22,830 bases of DNA from JBIKWM01 sp044356305 (GTDB taxonomy: Bacteria > Bacteroidota > Bacteroidia > UBA10329): assembly GCA_044356305.1 (NCBI GenBank), contig JBIKWM010000047.1, positions 1 to 22,830 of the forward strand, in the 5' to 3' direction. The position numbers and the translations under genes were made by a program. How positions within the stretch are numbered: the stretch's first letter is position 1; the number at the start of each line of letters is the position of its first letter. Positions 6,195 through 14,000 of the stretch are shown here, piece after piece. Below the pieces are notes generated by a model that saw only the letters and a list, made by a program, of their open reading frames with translations, did no database searches and was not told the origin of the DNA.

Positions 6195-6766
6195 GTGCGC
6201 AAATGTCGTATCACCTTGGCGGGGTTGCCAAGGGCAATGCAATCGGCAGGGATGTCGTCTATCACCACCGCTCCGTTGCCCACCACAGAATTATCTCCGA
6301 TGGTCACCCCTTTCATTATCCGCACATTCGATCCCAAAAAGACGTTGTTGCCTATGCGCACAGGGGCCGTGCGGTGGTTGCCGGCATTCCTGCGCTGGGG
6401 GTCCATCTCATGAAAATCGGAGTCGATGATCTCAACCGATGTGCCCATCAGCACATCATCGCCTATATCAACGGATGTGCGCTCGCACACCACTTTCAGG
6501 TTGTTGTTGGCCATGATGCGATGACCGAAGCGGATGGTGGCCCCGTGCTCGCGTGCCTCGAGGTACACACTTCCATCGTGATAAAAGGGCGAAGGGAAAA
6601 ATCCGATCTGCACATCATTGCCAAAAGAGATATGGCCCTGACCCATCATCTGCAAAGGCTGATTGACCTGGGGGGTGCCACTCACCTGACGGATGTTGCT
6701 CACCGCCCTGAAACAACGGATGCGTACCCATTGCCAGAGCCGACCGAAAAGGTTATCGGACCACAT
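6191..6766 (-). CDS. Hexapeptide-repeat O-acetyltransferase (maltose/galactoside acetyltransferase type, WcaF-like)
   Basis: The 191-residue product has the LbH_MAT-like C-terminal core: SVDIGDDVLMGTSVEIIDSDFHEMDP with the catalytic-type His at about 119, then VRIGNNVFLGSNVRIMKGVTIGDNSVVGNGAVV and the terminal NPAKVIR. This family transfers acetyl from acetyl-CoA to sugar hydroxyls. The basic, Trp-rich N-terminus (MWSDNLFGRLWQWVRIRCF) could associate with the membrane. ATG 6766 gives a 14-bp overlap with wzt; the frame opens 57 bases further upstream at ATG 6823, but that would lie deep inside wzt. Its position right after wzt suggests acetylation of the exported glycan or of a precursor sugar. 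Confidence 0.82.
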   Translation of the reverse strand: MWSDNLFGRLWQWVRIRCFRAVSNIRQVSGTPQVNQPLQMMGQGHISFGNDVQIGFFPSPFYHDGSVYLEAREHGATIRFGHRIMANNNLKVVCERTSVDIGDDVLMGTSVEIIDSDFHEMDPQRRNAGNHRTAPVRIGNNVFLGSNVRIMKGVTIGDNSVVGNGAVVIDDIPADCIALGNPAKVIRHLRT

Positions 6767-8000
6767 GGTGCAGCCTTGGGCGCATGATGCCCGGTATGCG
6801 GTTAAGCGATGTGCCAGTGCCAACGAGGGTATCCTCTATCTCAAAATTCAGAACGGTATCGGTGCTCAGCACGATGTATTTCTGCGATTCACCGAATATC
6901 AGCTTGGCGTTGTATTGACCTGAGTTGAAAGTGAATGCAGGAATGACGATGTCGACAGTATATCGTTTCACCTCCGAGTTGCCCTCGTTGGCAAAAGGGG
7001 CGAAAGCCTCGAACAGCAATATACCCTCATCATTCATCACATTGTAGCTGAGGGCCAACGACCGGCCCGCAGCCCTGCACGAGAAAACGGTGCGGATAAC
7101 GGTCTCGTCCTCTATGGTCATCTCGGGTCCGCCTTTGGCGTTCGATATGCTCACTTCCTCGAGCCTGATGATCTCGCTGTCGTACATGCTCAGATCGACA
7201 TGCGCGGTGCCCACGGTGCTCGATTTGTATTGCCTGATGATGTCGGTGGTAGGGCCCACATCGTGCACCTTGCCGTTGATCAGGTAAATGGAGCGGGGAC
7301 ACAACTGCTTCATTGCAGGCAGGTTGTGACTCACGAACAGGATGGTGCGCCCTTGGGTGGTCACCTCCTGCATCTTGCCGAGGCTCTTGCGCAGAAACTC
7401 GGCATCGCCCACGGCCAGCACCTCATCCACCACCAGTATCTCAGGGTCGAGGTGGGCGGCCACTGCAAAGGCCAGGCGCACATACATGCCGCTGCTGTAG
7501 CGTTTCACAGGGGTGTCGAGATATCGTTCGACCCCTGCAAAATCTACGATGGCATCGAGTTTTGATTCGGTCTCGCGCCTGCGCATGCCCATGATGGCGC
7601 CATTGAGAAAGATGTTCTCGCGGCCCGTCAGCTCCGGATGGAAACCTGTGCCCACTTCCAGAAGACTCGCTATACGCCCACGCACTTTTATCTGGCCGGT
7701 GGTGGGGGCCGTGACGCGCGAAAGCAACTTGAGCAGTGTGCTCTTGCCAGCACCGTTGCGCCCCACAATGCCCAGCACCTCGCCCTGATTCACACTGAAA
7801 CTCACATCGTTGAGGGCCCACACGTAGTTGCCGGCCCCTTTGCGGGTGCGGTCGTTCTCTTCGGCAGCCGTAAGCGATGGGTCCTGTCGGCCCCGAACGC
7901 TGTTCCACCACCCTGCAAGATCCTCGCGCATGGTGCCACTGCCCACCAGCCCCAGGCGGTAGCGTTTGCTCACATTCTCGGCTCGTATCACTTCGGCCAT
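6753..8000 (-). CDS. wzt: Polysaccharide ABC transporter ATPase with C-terminal carbohydrate-binding domain (Wzt)
   Basis: The 415-residue protein powers export of an undecaprenyl-linked polysaccharide through Wzm. The nucleotide-binding domain covers about 1-250: Walker A GRNGAGKST (80-88), VGTGFHPELTGREN (Wzt/TagH-typical, about 116-129), signature YSSGMYVRLAF (168-178), Walker B ILVVDEVLAVGD (188-199), switch His in FVSHN (222-226). Residues about 265-400 form a beta-rich extension matching the Wzt C-terminal domain, which in characterised O-antigen systems binds the modified non-reducing end of the chain before export. The start lies two bases after the wzm stop. The adjacent acetyltransferases are candidates for making the chain-end modification, but this is inference. 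Confidence 0.93.
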   Translation of the reverse strand: MAEVIRAENVSKRYRLGLVGSGTMREDLAGWWNSVRGRQDPSLTAAEENDRTRKGAGNYVWALNDVSFSVNQGEVLGIVGRNGAGKSTLLKLLSRVTAPTTGQIKVRGRIASLLEVGTGFHPELTGRENIFLNGAIMGMRRRETESKLDAIVDFAGVERYLDTPVKRYSSGMYVRLAFAVAAHLDPEILVVDEVLAVGDAEFLRKSLGKMQEVTTQGRTILFVSHNLPAMKQLCPRSIYLINGKVHDVGPTTDIIRQYKSSTVGTAHVDLSMYDSEIIRLEEVSISNAKGGPEMTIEDETVIRTVFSCRAAGRSLALSYNVMNDEGILLFEAFAPFANEGNSEVKRYTVDIVIPAFTFNSGQYNAKLIFGESQKYIVLSTDTVLNFEIEDTLVGTGTSLNRIPGIMRPRLHHVVR

Positions 8001-8002
8001 GG

Positions 8003-8872
8003 CTACACGGTATCCATGAATGTGCGCTCGGTGCGGTTGAACACCATGGCGCCAACGATCAGTACCACAAAGGTGAACGCAATGCTGTAGGCGAATCCGG
8101 CCACCGTCACAGTCCCCTGCCCGGTGAAACCCAATCTGAATGCCTCAATTATCGGGGTGATCGGGTTGATCTCGACCAGTATGCGATATGTATCCGGAAT
8201 GGCACTCACAGGATAGATGACCGGGGTGGCATACATGAGCAAGGTGATGGCAAAGCCGATGAAGTGCGTGAGATCGCGGTACTTGGTGGTGAGAGATGAG
8301 ACGATGATGCCCAGGCCCAGCGCCTGCCCGCCCATCAGCAACACAAGAATGGGGAATAGCCACAGGTATGGAGTAAGATGCAATGAGCTGCCGTCCTGAG
8401 CCATGTAATAGGCCAGGAAACAGAGGAACATCAGCATCTGAATGGAAAACTTGAAAAGATTGGATATGACCATGGCCACAGGGGCCGTGAGGCGCGGGAA
8501 GTAGACCTTTCCGAAAATATCGGCATTGCTCCGAAAGGTGGTGCTGGCCGAGGTGAGACAACTGGAAAAGTAGTTCCATAGGGTGGTGCCACCCAGATAG
8601 AACACAGGGGCGGGCACTCCCTCGGTGGGTATGCCTGCTATGGTGCCGAACACAAAGGTGAATGCGATGACCGTGAACAGCGGGCTGAGGAAGAACCACA
8701 AAGGGCCCAGCACAGTCTGTTTGTACACCGCCACCAGATCGCGGTGGGCGAAAATGAGGATCAGGTCGCGGTATTCCCAGAGTTCGCGCAGGCGCAATCG
8801 GTACCACTTGTCCTGTGGCTCTATCACCAGGTCCCAATGCTCTGTATGCTCCACAGGCTGTGCCACGGGCAT
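8003..8872 (-). CDS. wzm: Polysaccharide ABC transporter permease (Wzm, ABC-2 type)
   Basis: The 289-residue membrane protein is the channel partner of Wzt. It has the ABC-2 polysaccharide-export pattern: an amphipathic N-terminal section (RELWEYRDLILIFAHRDL), then VYKQTVLGPLWFFLSPLFTV entering the first membrane helix, and about six hydrophobic segments in all, including FKFSIQMLMFLCFLAYYM, LVLLMGGQALGLGIIVSSL and VAGFAYSIAFTFVVLIVGAMVF. The segment KYRDLTHFIGFAITLLMYATPVIYP is the conserved hallmark of this family. ATG 8872 shares one base with the cdsA stop (TGATG), so translation is coupled to a phospholipid gene. A TTG immediately upstream is a less likely start. Confidence 0.93.
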   Translation of the reverse strand: MPVAQPVEHTEHWDLVIEPQDKWYRLRLRELWEYRDLILIFAHRDLVAVYKQTVLGPLWFFLSPLFTVIAFTFVFGTIAGIPTEGVPAPVFYLGGTTLWNYFSSCLTSASTTFRSNADIFGKVYFPRLTAPVAMVISNLFKFSIQMLMFLCFLAYYMAQDGSSLHLTPYLWLFPILVLLMGGQALGLGIIVSSLTTKYRDLTHFIGFAITLLMYATPVIYPVSAIPDTYRILVEINPITPIIEAFRLGFTGQGTVTVAGFAYSIAFTFVVLIVGAMVFNRTERTFMDTV

Positions 8873-9687
8873 CAATAGAACAGTTTCAGGTAAACGAAAA
8901 GGAACGGACTGGCCAATAGGATGCTGTCGAAACGGTCGAGCACGCCTCCGTGGCCGGGCAGTAGCGTGCCGCTATCCTTCACACCTACGTTGCGTTTGAG
9001 AAGGCTCTCAACCAGATCGCCATAGGTGCCCATCACCACAGCCACAATGCTCATTCCCAGCCATACTTTCAGGTCGGGGAAAAACGTGATGCTGGCCAGC
9101 ACAGCCGCCACTACCATACTCAGTACCGCGCCACCGATAAACCCCTCCCAGGTCTTCTTTGGCGAGACACGCTCAAACAGTTTGCGCCTGCCAAAGGCTC
9201 TACCGGCAAAGTAGGCGCCCGTATCGGAGGCCCAGATCAACATGAAAAAATAGACCAGTGATTCGGGTCGGTACTCGTGCGAGTCGTTGCTCACCACAAT
9301 ATTGACCAGAAGACTCAAAGGGATGACGATGTAGACAATGCCCAGCACACCCATGGCAATGTTGGTGAAAGGGTTCTTGCGGCCCCGGTACAGCTCAATG
9401 GGCAGGATAAGGAAGAGACAGAGGACAGGGATGAGCAGGAACCGCTCGGGCAGTCCGAAAAAGGTGTATGCGCCATTGCCCCAAAGGAGCGATAGCCCGA
9501 GTACGATACCGGTGATGCGTTGCGGATAGTGCCCGGCTTTCTCCACCATATCGTAGTACTCGCGCAGGCCCACTACCATCACCACTGAGAACAGGATGAG
9601 GAAACCGATCTGATGCACGAAAATGGCTCCGAGGAAAATCCCGAAGGCGATGAGCCCGGTGATGATGCGCTTGGTAAGTTCGCTCAC
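8872..9687 (-). CDS. cdsA: Phosphatidate cytidylyltransferase (CDP-diglyceride synthase)
   Basis: The 271-residue integral membrane enzyme makes CDP-diacylglycerol from phosphatidic acid and CTP, the branch point of phospholipid synthesis. It has about seven or eight hydrophobic helices. The family motifs are clear: SDTGAYFAGRAFGRRKL at about 154-170, SPKKTWEGFIGG at about 175-186, GDLVESLLKR at about 223-232, and the CdsA signature from KDSGTLLPGHGG to DRFDS at about 237-255. The start is GTG 9687. A -7-like box lies only a few bases before it, so the mRNA may be nearly leaderless. It is the first gene of the polysaccharide operon, with its stop codon overlapping the wzm start. Confidence 0.95.
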   Translation of the reverse strand: MSELTKRIITGLIAFGIFLGAIFVHQIGFLILFSVVMVVGLREYYDMVEKAGHYPQRITGIVLGLSLLWGNGAYTFFGLPERFLLIPVLCLFLILPIELYRGRKNPFTNIAMGVLGIVYIVIPLSLLVNIVVSNDSHEYRPESLVYFFMLIWASDTGAYFAGRAFGRRKLFERVSPKKTWEGFIGGAVLSMVVAAVLASITFFPDLKVWLGMSIVAVVMGTYGDLVESLLKRNVGVKDSGTLLPGHGGVLDRFDSILLASPFLFVYLKLFY

Positions 9688-9693
9688 AGGCCG

Positions 9694-9701
9694 CGAATGT
9701 A
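9694..9701 (-). promoter_or_regulatory. Candidate -7 box for cdsA and the polysaccharide operon
   Basis: The minus strand reads TACATTCG, one mismatch from TAnnTTTG, followed by CGGC exactly as at the ispG box (14001). The predicted transcription start falls within a few bases of the cdsA GTG, suggesting a very short or absent leader. No -33 element was recognised. Confidence 0.35.
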
Positions 9702-9728
9702 AGCCGCGAGGCCGTTATAGGGTGGGCC

Positions 9729-10565
9729 TCAGCCCAAACGGCCCAGCACGGGTATGCGGCCACTGCAGAGGCGGTCAGTCTCGGCCTGCATGGCGGCTAT
9801 CACCTTCCGGTTCAGGTCATCGATGGCCTCGGGGTCAGTTTCTGAGCCGATGGGGTAATCCTCGGTGCCAATGGGCGGCAGCACACTGATGGTGACCTGG
9901 CACGGCAGCGGTAGGCCAAGCGATGGAAAATGACCGATGTGGAACCCGAATGGGAACGACCAATAGACCGGCCAGGAGTGAATCTTGAATCGGTCAGTGA
10001 GGCCTGTGATGCGTGCGAAAGCCGACCCCGAGCTGAGCGTGACCACCGACTCGCCACCGCCCACCCCCACCACGGGCACCACCGGAACCCTTGCCTGCAG
10101 CGCCAGGCGCACATACCCCGTATGCCCGAAAAAGTCGATGGTGTTACGTTCGCAGAAGGGCTTTGAATTGTCGCGGTCGCCACCGGGATAAACGGTCACG
10201 GAGCAGCCCTGACGCAGGGCAGCACGCGCACTTTCCATGCTACCGTCCAAAATGCCCATGGCGTGCATCGGGAATCCGATCCGCTCTCCCATTTTCACCA
10301 TGAACTCATGCACCAGCGTGTACATGGGCCTTGCCGTGGGCATGGTGTGGTAGTGGCAGAGCCATAGAAAGGTCTCGGGCATGAAATGCACCCCGGAATG
10401 ATTGCCCACGGCAAGGAATGCCGAATCAGGTAGATTATCGAGTCCTTCGAATCGCGCCCGATGGTACCGCTCCAGAAGTGGAAGCCACAGCTTCGCCACC
10501 TTGCGGCCAAGCGCAGGGTCGTAGTCTTCCACCAGCCTGTAATCGTCCTTGTCTATCGGGTCCAT
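9729..10565 (-). CDS. Lysophospholipid acyltransferase-superfamily protein (PlsC/MGAT-like)
   Basis: The 278-residue protein belongs to the glycerolipid acyltransferase superfamily. It has FLAVGNHSGVHFMPE at about 50-64 (block I, NHSG), MYTLVHEFM, LRQGCSVTVYPGGDRD at about 117-132 (block III-like, with YPGG for FPEG), and VPVVPVVGVGGGE at about 160-172 (block IV-like). Block I keeps the catalytic His (about 56), but the usual HX4D aspartate position is occupied by Phe (about 61), with Glu a few residues on. The superfamily acylates lysophospholipids, diacylglycerol or alcohols; the substrate is not clear here. It lies 41 bp upstream of cdsA on the same strand, consistent with a lipid role. 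Hydrophobic patches but no clear signal peptide are seen. Confidence 0.75.
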   Translation of the reverse strand: MDPIDKDDYRLVEDYDPALGRKVAKLWLPLLERYHRARFEGLDNLPDSAFLAVGNHSGVHFMPETFLWLCHYHTMPTARPMYTLVHEFMVKMGERIGFPMHAMGILDGSMESARAALRQGCSVTVYPGGDRDNSKPFCERNTIDFFGHTGYVRLALQARVPVVPVVGVGGGESVVTLSSGSAFARITGLTDRFKIHSWPVYWSFPFGFHIGHFPSLGLPLPCQVTISVLPPIGTEDYPIGSETDPEAIDDLNRKVIAAMQAETDRLCSGRIPVLGRLG

Positions 10566-10579
10566 GTGATAAGGTAGCG

Positions 10580-10587
10580 CAACGGTA
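10580..10587 (-). promoter_or_regulatory. Weak -7-like box upstream of the acyltransferase gene
   Basis: The minus strand reads TACCGTTG followed by CGC, one mismatch from TAnnTTTG, 14 bases before ATG 10565. No -33 element was recognised; this is a low-confidence call. Confidence 0.25.
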
Positions 10588-10641
10588 CAAACGCCTGGTC
10601 ATGTCAGGAATGACCTTGGACAGATCAGGTCCTGCCGCACG

Positions 10642-12102
10642 TCAGGCGGTCAGTTGCGCGCCCAGCCAGTCGTTGTAGTTCACAATCTCGGCATCTTCAG
10701 TGGTCGGGCCGCTGCCTTGCAGGAAAGCTTCGATACGGTTGCGCAACGGCCTGTTATGCACCGATGTGCCACGCAGATACAGCTCGTTCACAAGAGCCAG
10801 CAGTTCCACCTCGCGGGCATGATCGGGCCTGGCCAGCAGATCGGCATGTTCCTTACGCATCTGCCGCAGGCGCGATTCGAGGTAATCGGTGTCATCCAGA
10901 CCGGTGCGCACAAGCACTTCGAGCATGGCTATCTTGAACCGCAGCCCACGGTCGGTCTCGCCAAAGCGGTCGTGGTGATAGAGCGTATTTATCCGCTTTA
11001 TCGCCTTCCGGTATTCGCCCTTATCAAAATGGAAAATGGCCAGATTGAGGTGAATGAAGAGCAGGAAGTACGGGGCCTTGGCCATGCTCTCGTTGGTCTC
11101 CAGCTCCTCGAGCAGTGCAATGGCACGGTCGAGGTCAAGTTTGGAGTAATTGATAACCAACGAATTGTAATAGAAGAACTCGAAACGGTCATAGTGCAGG
11201 CGGTCAAACTCAAGCATGGCGGCATGCAGGGTATCGGCATAGGCCAACGACTCCTGCAACTTGCCATTCTTGAAAAGCGCATTGACCATGTAGGTGAGCA
11301 TCTGCAACCGCGTAAGGTGGTTGGCCCGGTTGAAAAGCCCCTCGGCCGCGAACTCATTGTAGGTGCTCAGCGTGTAAGCTTCCAGATTCCGATAGTCGTG
11401 CCGTTGCAGCAGTATCTGACTCACAGCGCCATATAGCTTGAAACGGAGGGTCGGGTCGCGCCTCAGTGCATCGTTGCTGCTCAGCCGTGCAACGGTCTCT
11501 TCCAGCAGGTCCATCACGGGTTTGTCGGCAGCAGAATAGTTCTGCGCCACTTTCAAACGGTACTTCACCGAGGCCAGTATGTCGTCTATCTCCCGTACGC
11601 TCCGCCTGCGGTCATCATTCTCTTTTCTTTTGGAAATGTAAGATTCAGGGTTGATGCTCACCGTCTCGTTGCTCATGCGGATAAACTCTGAGTAGATGAG
11701 GTCGAGCATCTCATAATGCCCTGCTGTGGTGGCCTTCTTCTCGGCCTTGCCCAGAAAATGCAGGGCAAGGTCGGTGCGGTTGCGCGTGAACAGCGCCCGC
11801 GCCAGGTGCACCAGTTGCAACGCCAGCGCCACATCATCCTCCTCATAGTGCTGCATGGCCAGGCTACGAGTCAGGTCGGTTAGCACCCTGTTCCGCAGGC
11901 GGTAGTACGGGTTGCGGTCGGCTCCGGGATATAGGCGCGCCAGGGCCGATGCGTCATCAAACCCTTCGCCCAGGTCGCGCATCATGTCGAACAACTCAAG
12001 GTCCTTCCGGCCGTCCTTATGGTCAGTGCGGGCCGCCAGCAACTTGTAATACCTGATCTCCTCCTTGCTCAGGCTTGCCACCAATTGTTCGAGCACATCC
12101 AT
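10642..12102 (-). CDS. Helical-repeat (TPR-like) protein of unknown function
   Basis: The 486-residue protein is predicted to be almost entirely alpha-helical and cytoplasmic, with no signal peptide or membrane segment. It opens with MDVLEQLVASLSKEEIRYYKLL, a compact helical head. Paired helices resembling degenerate TPR units follow; recognisable ones include ALQLVHLARALFTRNRTDLA, LNLAIFHFDKGEYRKAIKRI and YNSLVINYSKLDLDRAIALL. Long proteins of this layout are common in Bacteroidota and usually annotated as hypothetical; a scaffold role is plausible but unproven. The start ATG 12102 is the first in frame and faces the divergent gene at 12197. Codon use matches the flanking genes. Confidence 0.8.
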   Translation of the reverse strand: MDVLEQLVASLSKEEIRYYKLLAARTDHKDGRKDLELFDMMRDLGEGFDDASALARLYPGADRNPYYRLRNRVLTDLTRSLAMQHYEEDDVALALQLVHLARALFTRNRTDLALHFLGKAEKKATTAGHYEMLDLIYSEFIRMSNETVSINPESYISKRKENDDRRRSVREIDDILASVKYRLKVAQNYSAADKPVMDLLEETVARLSSNDALRRDPTLRFKLYGAVSQILLQRHDYRNLEAYTLSTYNEFAAEGLFNRANHLTRLQMLTYMVNALFKNGKLQESLAYADTLHAAMLEFDRLHYDRFEFFYYNSLVINYSKLDLDRAIALLEELETNESMAKAPYFLLFIHLNLAIFHFDKGEYRKAIKRINTLYHHDRFGETDRGLRFKIAMLEVLVRTGLDDTDYLESRLRQMRKEHADLLARPDHAREVELLALVNELYLRGTSVHNRPLRNRIEAFLQGSGPTTEDAEIVNYNDWLGAQLTA

Positions 12103-12196
12103 CCTGATTCGTTTTTGAATGCGTAAGATTATTCAAAATATCGATCATAACAAAGAAATACCACCTGATACTTTTGATGCAACAAAACACAGCGCC
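12103..12196. promoter_or_regulatory. Divergent intergenic region
   Basis: This short AT-rich spacer separates two divergent genes and must hold both promoters. On the plus strand, TACTTTTG at 12169-12176 is an exact match to the TAnnTTTG -7 box and lies 20 bases before the chosen start at 12197. No clean -33 element or minus-strand box was found. Confidence 0.45.
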
Positions 12197-12895
12197 ATGC
12201 AAAAAGGAAGGATGATGTCGGTGGCAATGGCCTTGATGGCCAGCCTTGCAGGCCTGAGTGCCCGCGCTCAGGTGGTGTACGAACTGTCGCTCGATTCGGT
12301 GGCCGGATTCCCCGATACCGTGCAGATAGGCGGGCAGCTCCAGTTCAGTTATGTGGTGTCCAATATGGGTCCGTTGGCCTATCAGGGCAATGTGGAACTG
12401 GTGATGTCCAATGCGCAGTTGGGAGACACGGTCGTGCTTGCACAGGTATCGGGCAACGGCCTCGTCTTCTCGCCTGGTTTTCCTGCCTCGGGCAGTGTAA
12501 ACGCCCTTGTTGTTCAGGGAGATGGCCTGAGTATAGGCGGTAATGTGGTGGTGGTATGGCCACGCCTCGAACCCGGTCCGAGCACGCCCTTGTTTGAGGT
12601 ATATGGGGCGATGACAAAGAATATTGAGGTATTGCCGCCAAACAGCATCAATGAGAGCCCGCGCCCCGATGTGCGCATCGCATTGCAGATGGTTTCGGGC
12701 ATGGCCACGGTGATAGTGCAGGATAAGGTGCCGGTGCAGAGCATTTCGCTCTACGACATGTCGGGCCGCGAGGTGTTCCGCAGCAACGATGGCCGCGACC
12801 AGTTTGAGTTCCGAAGCCCTGTAAGTGGCATATACATTCTCAATCTGCGCCTGCGCGATGGCCGAACAGCCCAGCGCAAGGTGTATGTGCACTGA
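12197..12895 (+). CDS. Secreted protein with T9SS type A C-terminal sorting domain
   Basis: The 232-residue protein has a signal peptide (MQKGRMMSVAMALMASLAGL, likely cut after SARA-Q). A beta-rich middle follows, resembling a DUF11/CARDB-like adhesive domain (TVQIGGQLQFSYVVSNMGP). The final 70 residues match a type A C-terminal signal: SISLYDMSGREVFRS, GIYILNLRLRDGRTAQRKVYV. Such proteins cross the inner membrane by Sec and the outer membrane by T9SS, and are released or anchored to the surface. The open frame begins at 12119, but ATG 12197 gives a proper signal peptide and a correctly spaced -7 box; the upstream 26 residues are not signal-like. Function beyond surface delivery is unknown. 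Confidence 0.82.
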   Translation: MQKGRMMSVAMALMASLAGLSARAQVVYELSLDSVAGFPDTVQIGGQLQFSYVVSNMGPLAYQGNVELVMSNAQLGDTVVLAQVSGNGLVFSPGFPASGSVNALVVQGDGLSIGGNVVVVWPRLEPGPSTPLFEVYGAMTKNIEVLPPNSINESPRPDVRIALQMVSGMATVIVQDKVPVQSISLYDMSGREVFRSNDGRDQFEFRSPVSGIYILNLRLRDGRTAQRKVYVH

Positions 12896-12914
12896 GCAGG
12901 AAGATGCGATTTTA

Positions 12915-12959
12915 GAGGCGCCCTGATCTGGGGCGCCTCACTCCATTTGGCGCAAATGG
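12915..12959 (+). terminator. Tandem hairpins downstream of the T9SS cargo gene
   Basis: A perfect 9-bp GC-rich stem, GAGGCGCCC (12915-12923) and GGGCGCCTC (12931-12939), is followed at once by a second perfect 7-bp stem, CCATTTG (12943-12949) and CAAATGG (12953-12959), with a 3-base loop. The first hairpin begins 20 bases after the stop codon. There is no strong T tract, so it may be an imperfect terminator or an mRNA-stabilising structure. Confidence 0.55.
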
Positions 12960-13040
12960 CACCAGTGTGTCAATCTTGCATCAGCATCCGAGTACCCGTC
13001 TGATTATCAGCCAACGCATGTGAGCACCGAAAAAAGTGAC

Positions 13041-13048
13041 TAATGTTG
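13041..13048 (+). promoter_or_regulatory. Weak -7-like box upstream of the PorP/SprF gene
   Basis: TAATGTTG followed by C is one mismatch from TAnnTTTG and lies 30 bases before ATG 13078. The surrounding spacer holds no other gene. Low confidence; no -33 element seen. Confidence 0.25.
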
Positions 13049-13077
13049 CCTGATATAACGACCTCCTCGATTGCAAG

Positions 13078-13986
13078 ATGATGAAAACAATTCTGACTGT
13101 GGTCATTTTGTCCCTTCCCATGTGGGTCATTGGCCAGCAGTTGCCATACACATCAGTCCGTTTCGAGCACAATCCATACTACAACCCTAGCTACATTGTC
13201 AACGATCACAGAATCAATGCGAGTGTGCAGTACCGGCATCAGTGGGTGGGATTCAACGGAAATCCTGTTTCGCTTTGGGCCAATGCATCCTATCTGATTG
13301 AAAAGGGCCATAGCGCCCTTGGGGTCACCTATCTCAATGATCAATTGGGCGCGCAGGTCCAAAACAGTGCACGGATCAATTATGCCGGTCTGATCCGCAT
13401 AAAGGAACACAGCATCATACCCGCCCTTTATCTCGGCTTCATGCATTCTGAGCTGGATGGGGCAGAACTGATCCCGATTCAAGGTAATGACCCAAATATC
13501 CCGACCACGGCCACGCGTTCTGCCACGTTCAATTTTGGTCTGGGAGTAAGTTACCGTTTCAAAGGACTGCTCGTTGGTATCGGATTCAATCATGTTTATA
13601 CCGAGCCGCTACGTTTCAGCGATAATTCGGGAACAGCATTCATGCGGGTAGCACCACATTATGCAATTGATGCCCGTTACGATTTCAAAATAAAGAAGCT
13701 GATTCGGTTAGAACCCATGGTGCAGGCTTTGGTCGTTGACAGGTCATCATATAGCGTAAATGGCCGGGTCGGCATCGGATTCGACAACCTCACCCCTATC
13801 CTTCAGCGCGTGAATGTCATTGTCGGGTATCGCCATCCGGATATAGTGAACCTTGGAACTGAGTTCCGCTTCAAATGGTTCACCGTGGGATATGTGTATG
13901 ATCTGTTGCTTGATATAATGGGAGATTTCTCCTCTGGTAGCCACGAAGCTGTGCTCCGACTGCATCTGATGGACAGGAGGAAGTAG
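13078..13986 (+). CDS. PorP/SprF family type IX secretion system outer-membrane protein
   Basis: The 302-residue protein has a signal peptide (MMKTILTVVILSLPMWVIGQ) and a predicted outer-membrane beta barrel. Family hallmarks are NPYYNPSYIV near residues 32-41, YRHQWVGFNGNPVSLWANASY near 52-72, FNFGLGVSYRF, FNHVYTEPLRF and the C-terminal GSHEAVLRLHLMDRRK. PorP and SprF proteins attach to the PorK/N (GldK/N) rings; SprF-like members are needed for export of particular cargo, often those with type B sorting domains. Here it stands alone between a type A cargo gene and ispG; the nearest type B cargo starts 5 kb downstream. GC content appears lower than that of neighbours. The start could equally be the second ATG at 13081. 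Confidence 0.9.
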   Translation: MMKTILTVVILSLPMWVIGQQLPYTSVRFEHNPYYNPSYIVNDHRINASVQYRHQWVGFNGNPVSLWANASYLIEKGHSALGVTYLNDQLGAQVQNSARINYAGLIRIKEHSIIPALYLGFMHSELDGAELIPIQGNDPNIPTTATRSATFNFGLGVSYRFKGLLVGIGFNHVYTEPLRFSDNSGTAFMRVAPHYAIDARYDFKIKKLIRLEPMVQALVVDRSSYSVNGRVGIGFDNLTPILQRVNVIVGYRHPDIVNLGTEFRFKWFTVGYVYDLLLDIMGDFSSGSHEAVLRLHLMDRRK

Positions 13987-14000
13987 GTCTTTGGCGCCTC

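Noticed and set aside
12023..12892. Minus-strand open frame of 289 codons
   Set aside because: It is antisense to the T9SS cargo gene, which has a signal peptide and sorting domain; the minus-strand product is His/Ala-rich with no recognisable fold.
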